Positions 43,242 to 52,805 of a stretch of 64,000 nt of DNA are shown here, piece after piece. Both the position numbers and the translations under genes were made by a program. Positions within the stretch are counted from its first letter, which is position 1. Every line of letters begins with the position of its first letter. The DNA comes from Alexandriicola marinus. Its GTDB lineage: Bacteria; Pseudomonadota; Alphaproteobacteria; Rhodobacterales; Rhodobacteraceae. The stretch is taken from the NCBI RefSeq assembly GCF_004000435.1, contig NZ_RBVZ01000003.1, positions 62,001-126,000 on the forward strand, given 5' to 3'. The notes beneath the pieces were generated by a model, which did no database searches, was not told where the DNA came from, and saw nothing but the letters and a program-made list of their open reading frames with translations.

Positions 43242-44312
43242 TTATGCCCCTGCCAGCATCTTGTCCCAGGTTTCCTTGATGAACGTCTCGTTGTCGAGAT
43301 AGGCCTCGTAGGCGGGCTTGATCGACGGCGTGCCCGAGACGAAGGTGAATTCCTCGTCGCTCAGATCGGTCAGCGACTTGTCCACCAGCGGCGCGGTGCC
43401 GATCATCCGGCTCATCAGGGCCTGCGTCGCCGGGTCGGACGAATAGTTGATGAACTCGGCCGCTTCGGCGCTCTTGTCCGACAGCGAGGACAGGCACCAC
43501 GAGCCGTAATCCTGCGGGTTTCCTTCCTTCGGGAACAGCGGCTGGATCGGGAAGCCGTCGGCCATCATGAGGTTGGCCACGTCGAGGTAATACTGGCCGC
43601 CGATCACGTCGCCGTTCTTCATCGACTGTTCCATCTGGCTTTCGGCCGACCACCAGAGCGCGACATTGGGCTTGATCTCGGCTGCCTTCTCGATCAGCGC
43701 GACGATCCCGTCCTGCGTGGCAAAGGTGGCCTCACCTTCGAAGAAGGTCGCGGCAACGATGTCGAGGAACTGCGAGTTGTAGTTGCGCGACAGGCCCAGT
43801 GACGATTCGTAGAGAGAGCTGTCCCAGAAATCGGCCCAGCTTTCCGGCGCGTCCACCTCGTTGGGGTTGATGACCATCGCCGTGAACCACGACATCGCGC
43901 CAACGCCCAGCGGGCCTTCGTTGCCTTCGAACACGAAGTAGGGATCGAGGTTCGACGTGGCCGGCATGGCCGACAGGTCCAGCGGCTGCAAGAGCCCGCC
44001 AATCCGGCTTGCCTTGATCAGCGTGTCGCGCGCGTAAAGCGACAGGTCAGCCGGAACGCTGCCCGCGGCGGTGGCCTGCTGCATGGTGACAAGCCAGTCG
44101 GTCGAGTTGGGCTGGGTCACGCTTTCGATGGCGATGCCGGTCGCTTCGGTAAAGGCGGGATAGACATGTTCCTTGAAGCTGTTCTCGAAATAGCCGCCGT
44201 AGGAGCCGATCTTGAGGCTGCGATCCTGCGCGATCAGCGGTGCACCGAGGCTCGATGCCGCAAAGGTGGCGGCGCCGGTCTTTAGAAGGCTGCGTCGATT
44301 CATTCTTGTCAT
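43242..44312 (-). CDS. ABC transporter substrate-binding protein (PotD type) with Tat-like signal
   Basis: The 356-residue binding protein begins MTRMNRRSLLKTGAATFAASSLGAPLIAQ, a twin-arginine signal. The mature part starts SLKIGSYGGYFENSFKEHVYPAFTEATG, characteristic of extracellular solute-binding family 1 (PotD/AfuA-like). I prefer the ATG at 44312, which follows AAGGATCGAAC, over the ATG at 44330. It is the first gene of the operon running to 39021 (binding protein, ATPase, two permeases, hydrolase, unknown). The ligand is not known. Confidence 0.88.
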   Translation of the reverse strand: MTRMNRRSLLKTGAATFAASSLGAPLIAQDRSLKIGSYGGYFENSFKEHVYPAFTEATGIAIESVTQPNSTDWLVTMQQATAAGSVPADLSLYARDTLIKASRIGGLLQPLDLSAMPATSNLDPYFVFEGNEGPLGVGAMSWFTAMVINPNEVDAPESWADFWDSSLYESSLGLSRNYNSQFLDIVAATFFEGEATFATQDGIVALIEKAAEIKPNVALWWSAESQMEQSMKNGDVIGGQYYLDVANLMMADGFPIQPLFPKEGNPQDYGSWCLSSLSDKSAEAAEFINYSSDPATQALMSRMIGTAPLVDKSLTDLSDEEFTFVSGTPSIKPAYEAYLDNETFIKETWDKMLAGA

Positions 44313-44560
44313 GTTCGATCCTTTATTCACGGCCGCGTGGGCGCAGCTCGCCCGCCGTGGCTCCCCTGTTGATGGTTGGACTGCGCGGCAGACGGCCCCG
44401 TCCGGTCAACGCGACCTGACCCAAAACGCGCCGACCATGCAGTCAAACGATCAAATTTTGAGCGTCGGTTAACGGATCGGAAACTTTCTTAATCGCCGCT
44501 GATTCCCATCTCCCGCGGGCGTGGGACAGTCGGTCGATCAACGGAATCGGAGAAAACCAC

Positions 44561-45640
44561 ATGACCCGCGCGACCATTTCTGATGACCAGAAGGCCCTCA
44601 CGATCGACGACGCCACGTTGCCTGTCATCGACCTGTCGGGCCTGTTCACGGACGATCCCGAAGACAAGGCGCAGGTCGCCGCGGCGCTGGGCGAAGCCGC
44701 CCGCACATCGGGCTTCTTCTACATAACCGGTCACGGCATTCCGCAGGACCTGATCGACGCGATGTTCGCGGCGTCAAAGGAATTCCACTACAAGCCGCGC
44801 AGCTACAAGATGAAGTATTGGTCGGGCTTCACCACCAATCATCGCGGCTATGTTCCCCTTGAAGAGAACGGCTCCGATTTCCCCAAACAGATCAATTTCA
44901 ACGAAGCCTGGGACATGTCCTACGAGGCGCCGGCGGATCATCCCGACTACCTCGCGGGCTGGCGGATGACCGGGCCGAACATCTGGCCCGATATCCCCGG
45001 CTGGAAGGATACGGTCGCCACCTATTACGACAACGTCTTCGATCTTGGCCTGCGCCTGCTGGATGCCCTTGCTCTCGAGCTTGGGGTCGAACCCGAAGAG
45101 CTGACCCAGCACATCACCTATCCCACGTCGCAGTTGCGGATGCTGCGATATGTGCCCAACGACATGCCCGCCACGAAGGATATCGTCGGCATCGCCGCGC
45201 ATTCGGATTTCGAATGCTTCACGATCCTGCTTCAGGGCGGACCGGGTCTTCAGGTCATGAATGCCGAGGATGTCTGGATCGAGGCGCCGCCGATCCCGGG
45301 ATGTTTCATCGTCAATATCGGCGACATCTTCGAGACGTGGTCGGGTGGGCAGTTCAAGTCGACACAGCACCGCGTCGTCAATTCCGGCAATGAACGGTTC
45401 TCGTTCCCGCTGTTCTTCGGCCTTGATTACCATGCCATTGTCGAGCCGCTGGAGAAGTTCCGCACGCCCGAGACGGTCGAGAAATACCCCGCCATGAAGG
45501 CGGGTGACCACTTGATGCGCATGTCGATCAACGCCTTCCGCTACATGGCCGAGGCGCGCGCAGCGGGAGATTTGATCCCGGAATACGAGGTGCCCGACGA
45601 AAATCCGTTCAAGCGTGAGGCAAAGCAGCCCGACGCCTGA
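44561..45640 (+). CDS. 2-oxoglutarate/Fe(II)-dependent oxygenase (isopenicillin-N-synthase family)
   Basis: The 359-residue protein has the N-terminal DIOX_N region (LPVIDLSGLF, GFFYITGHGI) and the catalytic 2OG-FeII_Oxy domain. The facial triad is His214, Asp216 (AAHSDFE) and His270 (STQHRVVN); Arg279 and Ser281 (RFSFPLF) bind 2-oxoglutarate. It is divergent from the PotD-type transporter operon, so it may oxidise the compound that operon imports. Members of this superfamily hydroxylate amino acids, guanidino compounds and many others; the substrate here is open. Confidence 0.9.
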   Translation: MTRATISDDQKALTIDDATLPVIDLSGLFTDDPEDKAQVAAALGEAARTSGFFYITGHGIPQDLIDAMFAASKEFHYKPRSYKMKYWSGFTTNHRGYVPLEENGSDFPKQINFNEAWDMSYEAPADHPDYLAGWRMTGPNIWPDIPGWKDTVATYYDNVFDLGLRLLDALALELGVEPEELTQHITYPTSQLRMLRYVPNDMPATKDIVGIAAHSDFECFTILLQGGPGLQVMNAEDVWIEAPPIPGCFIVNIGDIFETWSGGQFKSTQHRVVNSGNERFSFPLFFGLDYHAIVEPLEKFRTPETVEKYPAMKAGDHLMRMSINAFRYMAEARAAGDLIPEYEVPDENPFKREAKQPDA

Positions 45641-45641
45641 C

Positions 45642-46088
45642 ATGGACCCGCATCCCGATTTCGCAGGGGTCGATCTGCCGCGTGCGGTCGACCTTCCGCC
45701 GTTCTGCCTGACGCCGCTGTCGATGGCGCAGGTCGACGAGGATTTCGAGGCCGTGACAGGCGCCGCCGGGGTGCTGACCGGCTTCTGGGGGTCGTGGCCC
45801 GAAGGCCTGACGCGGGAAGAGGACCTGATCGACCTGGCGTGGCATGATCGCGAATTCACGCTGCGCCGGTCGTTCTCGTGGATCGTGCGCGACGAGGGTG
45901 GGCGCTATATCGGCTGCGCCTACCTGTTCCCCGATCCCGGCGCACGGGGATCGGCCAACGTCGTCACCTGGATGTGCGATCTGCCTGATCGCAAGGCGCG
46001 TCTTGCCTCGCTGAACGCGGCGCTGGCCACGTGGTTCGAGGGTGTTCTGCCCGGGGGGATCGCCCTGCGCTGGACCTATCCCGATTGA
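45642..46088 (+). CDS. GNAT-like acyltransferase-fold protein
   Basis: The 148-residue protein starts one base after the oxygenase stop. It has a GNAT-like core (FTLRRSFSWIVRDEGGRYIGCAYLFPDPG) in the middle and a C-terminal RKARLASLNAALATWFEG helix. A clear acetyl-CoA loop (Q/RxxGxG/A) is missing, so the activity is uncertain. It is probably in one transcript with the oxygenase. Its end overlaps the convergent LysR gene by 13 bp. Confidence 0.65.
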   Translation: MDPHPDFAGVDLPRAVDLPPFCLTPLSMAQVDEDFEAVTGAAGVLTGFWGSWPEGLTREEDLIDLAWHDREFTLRRSFSWIVRDEGGRYIGCAYLFPDPGARGSANVVTWMCDLPDRKARLASLNAALATWFEGVLPGGIALRWTYPD

Positions 46089-46984
46089 ACCAGCGATCCG
46101 GATGCCCGCATCTCCTGTGCCGCGAAATCGACGAGCGCCCTCAACTTGCGGGGCAGGACCTGCCCATCGAGCCAGACAACGCTCAGTTCTATGCGAAGCG
46201 TTTCGTAATCGGTCAGAAGCGGGCGCAGATGTCCCCCGGCGATGTCGCCATCGACGGCGAAATCCGGCGCATAGGCGATCCCGGCCCCGGCCCGGGCGAG
46301 CTCTGCCGCACCACGGGCGGAATTCACCGCAAAGCCGCCTTTGACGGCAATCGCGACCTCGGCCCCGTCTTTGCGGAACATCCAGCGCCGCGGCAACGTC
46401 TGGTTGGTGTCGATGATACATTCATGTTCCGCCAGTTCTGCGGGTTCCCGCGGTATGCCCGCCGCGTCGAGGTAGCTTTGGCTGGCCACGAGCCGGGTCT
46501 GGATCATCCCCAGCTTCCGCATCTTGAGTGAAAAGGCGCGCGGCGATCCCGCGCGAAAGGCCAGATCGATGCCTTCGGCGGCCAGGTCGACATGGGCGTC
46601 ACTCAGCCGCAGGTCGATCTCCAGCCCCGGATTGGCCCGGCGGAACCGGTTGAGAAGACCCACGAGCCTTGCTTCGCCAAAGATGACGGGCGCCGCGATA
46701 CGGATCGTCCCGGACAATGCCCCCGCATCGTCGCGGATCGCGCCGATCAACTCGTCGAAACCCTCGAGCAGCGCCGGGGCCCGGGCCATGAGTTCGGCGC
46801 CCGATGGCGTCAGCCCGACCTTTCGGGTCGTTCTTTGCAAGAGCCTGACGCCGAGATCCCGTTCGAGTTCGGCCACGTATTTCGAGGTCAGCCTGTTGGA
46901 GAGGCCCAGAAGCCGCGCACCGGCGGTGAAGGAGCCTGTCTGTGCCGTGGCGACAAAGGCGCGCAACTGGTCGAGTGTATCCAT
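46076..46984 (-). CDS. LysR-family transcriptional regulator
   Basis: The 302-residue protein has the N-terminal winged helix (LDQLRAFVATAQTGSFTAGARLLGLSNRLTSKYVAELE, about residues 4-41) and a typical inducer-binding domain. It is divergent from the YgiD-type dioxygenase gene, the classic layout in which a LysR protein controls its neighbour. A dyad at 47000-47018 is a candidate site. Confidence 0.92.
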   Translation of the reverse strand: MDTLDQLRAFVATAQTGSFTAGARLLGLSNRLTSKYVAELERDLGVRLLQRTTRKVGLTPSGAELMARAPALLEGFDELIGAIRDDAGALSGTIRIAAPVIFGEARLVGLLNRFRRANPGLEIDLRLSDAHVDLAAEGIDLAFRAGSPRAFSLKMRKLGMIQTRLVASQSYLDAAGIPREPAELAEHECIIDTNQTLPRRWMFRKDGAEVAIAVKGGFAVNSARGAAELARAGAGIAYAPDFAVDGDIAGGHLRPLLTDYETLRIELSVVWLDGQVLPRKLRALVDFAAQEMRASGSLVQSG

Positions 46985-46999
46985 GACAGCCTATTGCGA

Positions 47000-47018
47000 A
47001 TGATTTGTGGATAGTCAT
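47000..47018. promoter_or_regulatory. Candidate LysR box
   Basis: ATGA-N11-TCAT is a dyad of T-N11-A form in the 126-bp gap between the divergent LysR and YgiD-type genes, 16 bases from the LysR start. Confidence 0.4.
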
Positions 47019-47110
47019 AGCACATAGAGACCATATCGTTGAAGGTCGTTCCCTTCTATTCTGGGTGTGCCGGGTCGCCCCGGGGCAGCATCAGAAAAGG
47101 AACCGACACC

Positions 47111-47935
47111 ATGACAACGGCCACAACGCTGGATGCGCTCCGCGATCGTCTCCGCCCCTCGGCCAGGATGCCCGTCGTCTTTCTGGGTCACGGCAGCCCG
47201 ATGAATGCGCTGCAGGACACGGCCTACAGCCGGGCATGGCGCGACCTCGGTGCGACGTTGCCGCGCCCGCAGGCGATCCTCGTGGTCTCGGCGCACTGGA
47301 TGACAAAAGGCACGACCCTCGTCGATGTCTCGGCACTGCCGCGCACGATCCACGATTTCCGGAACTTTCCGCAGGCGCTCTATGAGATGACCTACCCGGC
47401 TCCCGGCGCTCCTGATCTGGCCCGCGATGTCGTGAGCCTTCTGGCCAGCCACAATTCCGCCGAGGATGACAGCTGGGGGCTCGATCACGGGTCCTGGGCC
47501 GTTCTGAAATTCCTCTATCCCGAGGCCGACGTCCCGGTGTTCCAGGTGTCGATCGACATGTCCGCCGACCTTGATCACCATATCGAGATCGGCCGGACGC
47601 TGGCCGATCTTCGCAAACGCGGCGTTCTGATCATGGGATCGGGCAACATCGTGCACAACCTGCGCCGGATGAGCCCGGGTGCCGCGCCGCAGGATTTCGC
47701 GGTCGCGTTCGACAGCTTTTTTGCCGACCGGCTCGAGGCGCGTGATCACGCGGCTCTCGCTGATCGTGTGGCGATGGGATCATTGCTGCCCGAGGCCCAT
47801 CCGACGGTGGATCACTACCTGCCCGCGCTCACGATCGCGGGGGCTTCCGGGCCTGATGATGACCTGACCTTCATGACGGATGCGATCGATCTGGGTTCGG
47901 TGTCGATGCGGTCCTTCGTGTTTCACGGGGCCTGA
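47111..47935 (+). CDS. YgiD-type extradiol dioxygenase (4,5-DOPA dioxygenase family)
   Basis: The 274-residue protein has conserved metal-site His at 27 (FLGHGSPMNAL) and 62 (SAHWM), and the LDHGSW segment near residue 122, the pattern of the LigB-related YgiD family. The best studied members open catechol rings such as DOPA. The start at 47111 follows an AAAGGAACCGACACC leader; the longer frame from 47039 has no similarity. It is divergent from a LysR regulator. Confidence 0.87.
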   Translation: MTTATTLDALRDRLRPSARMPVVFLGHGSPMNALQDTAYSRAWRDLGATLPRPQAILVVSAHWMTKGTTLVDVSALPRTIHDFRNFPQALYEMTYPAPGAPDLARDVVSLLASHNSAEDDSWGLDHGSWAVLKFLYPEADVPVFQVSIDMSADLDHHIEIGRTLADLRKRGVLIMGSGNIVHNLRRMSPGAAPQDFAVAFDSFFADRLEARDHAALADRVAMGSLLPEAHPTVDHYLPALTIAGASGPDDDLTFMTDAIDLGSVSMRSFVFHGA

Positions 47936-48240
47936 AGTCCTGACGTCGAGTCAATGCTGCAACTGCAAAAGGCGAATCCCGCGACTTCTGCTCAATAATC
48001 TCGCATATGCAGCATGATTGATCGTTTTGGCATCGTCGATATTGCCGGCGCGCGATGAGCCCGCGCAAGTTCTGATCGGGTCACCAGACCTTGAAACGAC
48101 GCGCAGGGGCTTGGTCCGCTAAAACTCATACCCCCGCGCGACGGCAACTGACACGTTGCGGTGAAAAGATATGCTGAATTTGCGTTTTGAAAAGGGCGCA
48201 GAGGCACGTCACCGCAGCCAGAAAACGGGGACGTTAGTCA
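47936..48240. other. Non-coding leader of the urea transporter operon
   Basis: These 305 bases hold no convincing gene. An inverted repeat GCAAC-N6-GTTGC lies at 48144-48159, about 80 bases before urtA. I looked for a sigma-54 promoter and found no GG-N10-GC match with good flanks. Confidence 0.55.
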
Positions 48241-49527
48241 ATGAAGACTTTCACCAAATTCGCCAGCCTGACCACGGGTGCGCTTCTCGCGATGTCGACC
48301 GCTGCCGCGGCGCAGGATTGCCCGATCAAGGTCGGCGTTCTGCATTCGCTCTCGGGCACCATGGCGATTTCCGAGACAACTCTGAAAGACACGATGCTGA
48401 TGCTCGTCGAGCAGCAGAACGCCGCGGGTGGCCTGCTGGGCTGCGAAGTCGAAGCGGTCGTCGTCGACCCGGCCTCCGACTGGCCGCTCTTTGCCGAAAA
48501 GACGCGCGAGTTGCTGACCGTTAACGAAGTTGATGTGATCTTCGGTGCCTGGACCTCCGTCAGCCGCAAGTCTGCGCTGCCGGTTCTCGAGGAACTGAAC
48601 GGACTGATGTTCTATCCTGTGCAGTACGAGGGCGAGGAAAGCTCGCGCAACGTGTTCTACACCGGCGCCGCGCCGAACCAGCAGGCTATCCCGGCCGTCG
48701 ACTATTTCCTCGAGGAACTGGGCGTCGAGAAATTCGCGCTTCTGGGCACCGATTATGTCTATCCGCGCACCACGAACAACATCCTCGAGCAGTACCTTCT
48801 GGACGCGGGCATTCCCGAAGAAGACATCTTCGTGAACTACACCCCGTTCAGCCATTCCGACTGGGCAACGATCGTTTCTGACGTCGTGGCGCTGGGCGAG
48901 GACGGCAAGCAGGTCGGCGTCATCTCGACGATCAATGGCGACGCCAACATCGGCTTCTACAAGGAACTCGCGGCGGCCGGCGTGTCGGCAGACGACCTTC
49001 CCGTCGTCGCCTTCTCTGTCGGTGAAGAGGAACTGTCGGGCCTCGATACGACGAACCTCGTCGGTCACCTCGCTGCGTGGAACTACTTTATGTCCGCGGA
49101 CACCGAGGCCAATGCCGAATTCATCTCCGCCTGGCATGATTTCATTGGCAATACCGACCGCGTGACCAACGACCCGATGGAAGCCCATTACATCGGCTTC
49201 AACATGTGGGTGAACGCGGTCACCGAAGCGGGTACCACCGATGTGGATGCCGTGCGCGAGGCGATGTGGGGTCAGGAATTCCCGAATCTCACCGGCGGCA
49301 TGGCCGTGATGGGCGCGAACCATCACCTCGCCAAGCCTGTTCTGATCGGCGAGATCACGGCGGATGGCCAGTTCGACATCATCAGCCAGACCAGCGAAGT
49401 GCCGGGCGATGCCTGGACGGACTTCCTGCCGGAATCGGCCGTTCTGACGTCCGATTGGCAGGAGCTTGGCTGCGGGATGTACAACACCGAGACATCCACC
49501 TGCGTTCAGCTGACCTCGAACTACTGA
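48241..49527 (+). CDS. urtA: Urea ABC transporter substrate-binding protein UrtA
   Basis: The 428-residue periplasmic protein has a Sec signal (cleavage after AAA, about residue 23). The UrtA/AmiC-like core starts CPIKVGVLHSLSGTMAISE and includes FYPVQYEGEESSRNVFYTGAAPNQQAIPA near residue 120, a highly typical UrtA segment. It captures urea for the UrtBCDE complex encoded just downstream. Urea is a product of guanidine hydrolysis, linking this operon to the one at 32921-38065. Confidence 0.95.
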   Translation: MKTFTKFASLTTGALLAMSTAAAAQDCPIKVGVLHSLSGTMAISETTLKDTMLMLVEQQNAAGGLLGCEVEAVVVDPASDWPLFAEKTRELLTVNEVDVIFGAWTSVSRKSALPVLEELNGLMFYPVQYEGEESSRNVFYTGAAPNQQAIPAVDYFLEELGVEKFALLGTDYVYPRTTNNILEQYLLDAGIPEEDIFVNYTPFSHSDWATIVSDVVALGEDGKQVGVISTINGDANIGFYKELAAAGVSADDLPVVAFSVGEEELSGLDTTNLVGHLAAWNYFMSADTEANAEFISAWHDFIGNTDRVTNDPMEAHYIGFNMWVNAVTEAGTTDVDAVREAMWGQEFPNLTGGMAVMGANHHLAKPVLIGEITADGQFDIISQTSEVPGDAWTDFLPESAVLTSDWQELGCGMYNTETSTCVQLTSNY

Positions 49528-49534
49528 TGGCAGA

Positions 49535-49566
49535 CGGGGCGCGCGGGTGTGATGCCCGCGCCCCCC
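49535..49566 (+). repeat. Intercistronic hairpin between urtA and urtB
   Basis: GGGGCGCGCGGG and CCCGCGCCCC around a TGTGATG loop form a strong GC stem with a two-base bulge and no T run. It probably stabilises the urtA message or partly ends transcription. Confidence 0.7.
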
Positions 49567-49591
49567 ATTCTCCGCTGGAAAGAAGTCCCAG

Positions 49592-51544
49592 ATGATCCGC
49601 GCCTTCCTGCTCGCGCTATTCCTGCTCGTGTCCGCCCCGATAGGGGCGCAGGCCCAGCAATCCGACCTTCAGTCGATCCTGCAAGACTACCAGGAGATCG
49701 TGGCCAGCCCGTCACGCCGGACCGTGGGCCCCATGCTCGAGGCGCTGGCCGCCTCTGGGCTCCCCGGAACGCTCGGGTTCCTCGAGGCCTTCCAGAACCG
49801 CGATGTCTGGGTCCGGGGCGCCGACGGGCTGTTCTTCTACGTGATCGAGCGTGATGACGACCAGTTCACCCTGCTGGATATCGCCACGGGCGAAGAGGTC
49901 GGCACCGCAGACAAATCCGAGATCGAGCAAATCCGCCCCAACGGCGGTGTGCGCCGGGAAATCGGATCGGCGCTTGTTCAGTTTCAACTATCCGATCCCG
50001 ATATCGAACGACGGCAGGCCGCCGTCGATGCGATCGCGCGGGATCTGTCGGCCGATCAGATCGGGCCCCTGTCGGGCGCGATCGACAACGAGGCCGATCC
50101 CGATCTCAAGGCCCGCAAGGAAATGCTGCTGGGCATGCTGATCGCCGGTTTCGGCGATGTCCCCGAAGAGAGGATCACCGCGATCGAAACGCTGGCCGAC
50201 CGGTCCTCGGTCGAGGCGCGCGCGGTGCTGAACCAGATCCTGCGCAGCTCCTCCGAGGTGGCGGCCGACTTGCCCGAGGGCGAGAATATCGCCGGCGAAC
50301 GGATCGTGGGCGTCGATCTGTCCCGCGAAGAGGCCTATCTGGAACTGGTCGACGCGGGCCTTGCGCCGCAACGTATCTCGGCCGACGCGCTGCGCGCGGC
50401 CCTCGTCGAGAACCTGGCCGATGGCGCGGTCGGCGGCGTTCCGGTCGACGAACTGGGCGATCCCGCCCGCCGGGTCGACGCCTATCAGGCGCTGGCCGAG
50501 GCCGGGCAGGTGGCCCCCTTCGTCACCGAGGACGAAATCACCGCGGCCCTCGCCGCCCACACGTTCTACGACGTCTATGCAGAGGCGGATGCCAGCGTGA
50601 CCCGCGCCGCCGAAGAGGCGCTGGCTGCCATCGAGACGCGGGTCGCGATGGGGCAGGCGGTCGATCTTGGCCTTGACGCGCTGTCGCTGGCCTCGATCTA
50701 CTTCCTCGCCGCGATCGGACTGGCCGTCACCTTCGGCGTGATGGGCGTGATCAACATGGCACATGGCGAATTCATCATGATGGGCGCCTACACCGGCTAT
50801 GTCGTGCAACTGGTCATCCCCGATTACACCCTGTCTCTGGTCGTGGCGCTCCCGCTGGCCTTTGCGGTGACCTTTGCCGCCGGTGTCGCGATGGAGCGGC
50901 TGGTGATCCGATGGCTCTATCATCGCCCGCTCGAGACGCTGCTGGCGACCTTCGGGATCTCCATCGCGCTGCAACAACTGGCCAAGAACATCTTCGGCAC
51001 GCAGGCCCGGCCGCTGACCTCGCCCGGTTGGCTGGATGGGGCGAGGGTCGTCAACGACGTCGTCCAGATCAGCTATATCCGGATCGCGATCTTCGTTCTG
51101 GCGCTGATGTTCCTTGTCCTGATCCTGTTCATCCTCAACCGAACCCGTCTTGGCCTCGAGGTTCGGGCGGTGACGCAGAATCCCGGCATGGCGGCCTCGA
51201 TGGGGATCAATCCCGACCGGATCAACATGCTGACCTTCGGGCTTGGCTCCGGGGTCGCGGGGATCGCGGGCGTGGCGATCGGCCTTTATGCCAAGGTCAC
51301 CTCGGAAATGGGCTCCGACTACATCGTGCAAAGCTTCATGACAGTGGTTGTGGGCGGTGTCGGCAATGTCTGGGGCACGCTGGCCGGGGCCGCCCTCATC
51401 GGCTCGTTCCAGAAGGGTATCGAATGGCTCAATCCGTCGAACACGCTGGCGGCACAGACCTACATGATCATCATCATCATCATCTTCATCCAGTTCCGGC
51501 CGCGCGGGATCATCGCGCTCAAGGGGCGGGCTGCGGGGGGCTAG
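49592..51544 (+). CDS. urtB: Urea ABC transporter permease UrtB with long N-terminal extracytoplasmic domain
   Basis: The 650-residue protein has a signal peptide (MIRAFLLALFLLVSAPIGAQAQ), then about 320 mostly helical soluble residues, and finally a LivH-like permease domain from about residue 360 (LALDALSLASIYFLAAIGLAVTFGVMGVINMAHGEF). The permease part has the typical LivH/UrtB motifs, ending with WGTLAGAALIGSFQKGIEW and FRPRGIIALKGR. Proteobacterial UrtB proteins often carry an N-terminal extension, but this one is long. The extension is probably periplasmic. Confidence 0.92.
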   Translation: MIRAFLLALFLLVSAPIGAQAQQSDLQSILQDYQEIVASPSRRTVGPMLEALAASGLPGTLGFLEAFQNRDVWVRGADGLFFYVIERDDDQFTLLDIATGEEVGTADKSEIEQIRPNGGVRREIGSALVQFQLSDPDIERRQAAVDAIARDLSADQIGPLSGAIDNEADPDLKARKEMLLGMLIAGFGDVPEERITAIETLADRSSVEARAVLNQILRSSSEVAADLPEGENIAGERIVGVDLSREEAYLELVDAGLAPQRISADALRAALVENLADGAVGGVPVDELGDPARRVDAYQALAEAGQVAPFVTEDEITAALAAHTFYDVYAEADASVTRAAEEALAAIETRVAMGQAVDLGLDALSLASIYFLAAIGLAVTFGVMGVINMAHGEFIMMGAYTGYVVQLVIPDYTLSLVVALPLAFAVTFAAGVAMERLVIRWLYHRPLETLLATFGISIALQQLAKNIFGTQARPLTSPGWLDGARVVNDVVQISYIRIAIFVLALMFLVLILFILNRTRLGLEVRAVTQNPGMAASMGINPDRINMLTFGLGSGVAGIAGVAIGLYAKVTSEMGSDYIVQSFMTVVVGGVGNVWGTLAGAALIGSFQKGIEWLNPSNTLAAQTYMIIIIIIFIQFRPRGIIALKGRAAGG

Positions 51545-51548
51545 GATC

Positions 51549-52805
51549 ATGAGCCTTGTTCAAGACAGCGGACCGCGCCGGCCCTTCATCCTGAGACACC
51601 CCTCCGTGCTTTTGTTTCTGGGCGCACTGGCGGCGTTCACCATCGTGGTGACCATCCTGTCAGAAGCCGCGGGTCTGGGCCTTGTCTCGACCTCCTTCGT
51701 CAAGACATTGGGCAAGACCCTGTGCCTGTGCCTCGTGGCAGTGGCCATGGATGTCCTCTGGGGCTATTGCGGGATCCTGTCGCTGGGACACATGGCGTTC
51801 TTCGGGATCGGCGGATACGCGATCGGTATGTGGCTGATGTATGCCCGGACCGAAGCGATCGTCGCCGACAACCTGGCCGCGGCACCGATCCCGCCCACGC
51901 CGCAAGAGATATCCGATGCCATCGGGTCGCAGATCTTCGGTGTGGTGGGGTCATCGGAATTCCCGCTGATCTGGTCGTTCGCGGATTCGCTGTTCCTGCA
52001 ATTGCTGGCCGTAATCGTTGTCCCGGGCCTTCTGGCGCTTGTCTTTGGCTGGTTGGCATTCCGGGGGCGGGTCACGGGGGTGTATCTGTCGATCCTCACG
52101 CAGGCGATGACGCTGGCCCTCGCGCTGTACCTGTTCCAGAACGACAGCGGCCTGCGCGGCAACAACGGCCTGTCGGGCCTTCAGAACATCCCCGGATGGG
52201 AGGATTGGCCGCAAAGCGTGGTCTCGCTCGTGTTCTTCTGGGCCTCGGCTCTGGCGCTGGCGCTTGGCTACGTGCTCTGTGCCTGGATCGTGTCGGGCAA
52301 GCTGGGCTCGGTGATCCGGGGCATCCGCGACGACGAGGCCCGGGTGCGGTTCCTCGGCTACCACGTGGAAAGCTACAAGCTGTTCATCTTCGTGCTGACT
52401 GCGGTGATCGCGGGCATTGCGGGGGCGCTCTATTACCCGCAGGCGGGCATCATCAACCCTGCCGAGATTGCGCCCATCGCCTCGATCTATCTCGCGGTCT
52501 GGGTCGCGATCGGTGGGCGCGGGCGGCTATATGGTGCGGTGATCGGTGCGGCCTTCGTCTCGCTTCTGTCGAGCTGGTTTACCGGGGGAGGTGCGCCGCC
52601 GATCAACCTTGGCTTCTACACGATCCAGTGGACCGATTGGTGGCTTGTCCTGCTGGGCCTCAGCTTCGTTCTGGTCACACTCTTTGCGCCCAAGGGACTG
52701 GGCGGTCTGGTCGACCTCTGGACAGAGCGTCGCCGGACAGCGGACCGGGTCGGCGATTACGGCCCCGACAAGGGCGCGTGGCGCCGCGAGGAGGGCGAGG
52801 AATGA
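51549..52805 (+). CDS. urtC: Urea ABC transporter permease UrtC
   Basis: The 418-residue LivM-type permease has about 9 hydrophobic segments and the motifs WGYCGILSLGHMAFFGIGGYAIGMW near residue 77 and SYKLFIFVLTAVIAGIAGALYYPQAG near residue 275. It forms the second membrane subunit with UrtB. Its stop overlaps urtD by 3 bases (ATGA). Confidence 0.95.
   Translation: MSLVQDSGPRRPFILRHPSVLLFLGALAAFTIVVTILSEAAGLGLVSTSFVKTLGKTLCLCLVAVAMDVLWGYCGILSLGHMAFFGIGGYAIGMWLMYARTEAIVADNLAAAPIPPTPQEISDAIGSQIFGVVGSSEFPLIWSFADSLFLQLLAVIVVPGLLALVFGWLAFRGRVTGVYLSILTQAMTLALALYLFQNDSGLRGNNGLSGLQNIPGWEDWPQSVVSLVFFWASALALALGYVLCAWIVSGKLGSVIRGIRDDEARVRFLGYHVESYKLFIFVLTAVIAGIAGALYYPQAGIINPAEIAPIASIYLAVWVAIGGRGRLYGAVIGAAFVSLLSSWFTGGGAPPINLGFYTIQWTDWWLVLLGLSFVLVTLFAPKGLGGLVDLWTERRRTADRVGDYGPDKGAWRREEGEE

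Noticed and set aside
47936-48240. Sigma-54 promoter upstream of urtA
   Set aside because: TGGCAT...TTGC and CGGCAAC...TTGC segments look similar, but the GG to GC spacing is 13 bases, not 10.
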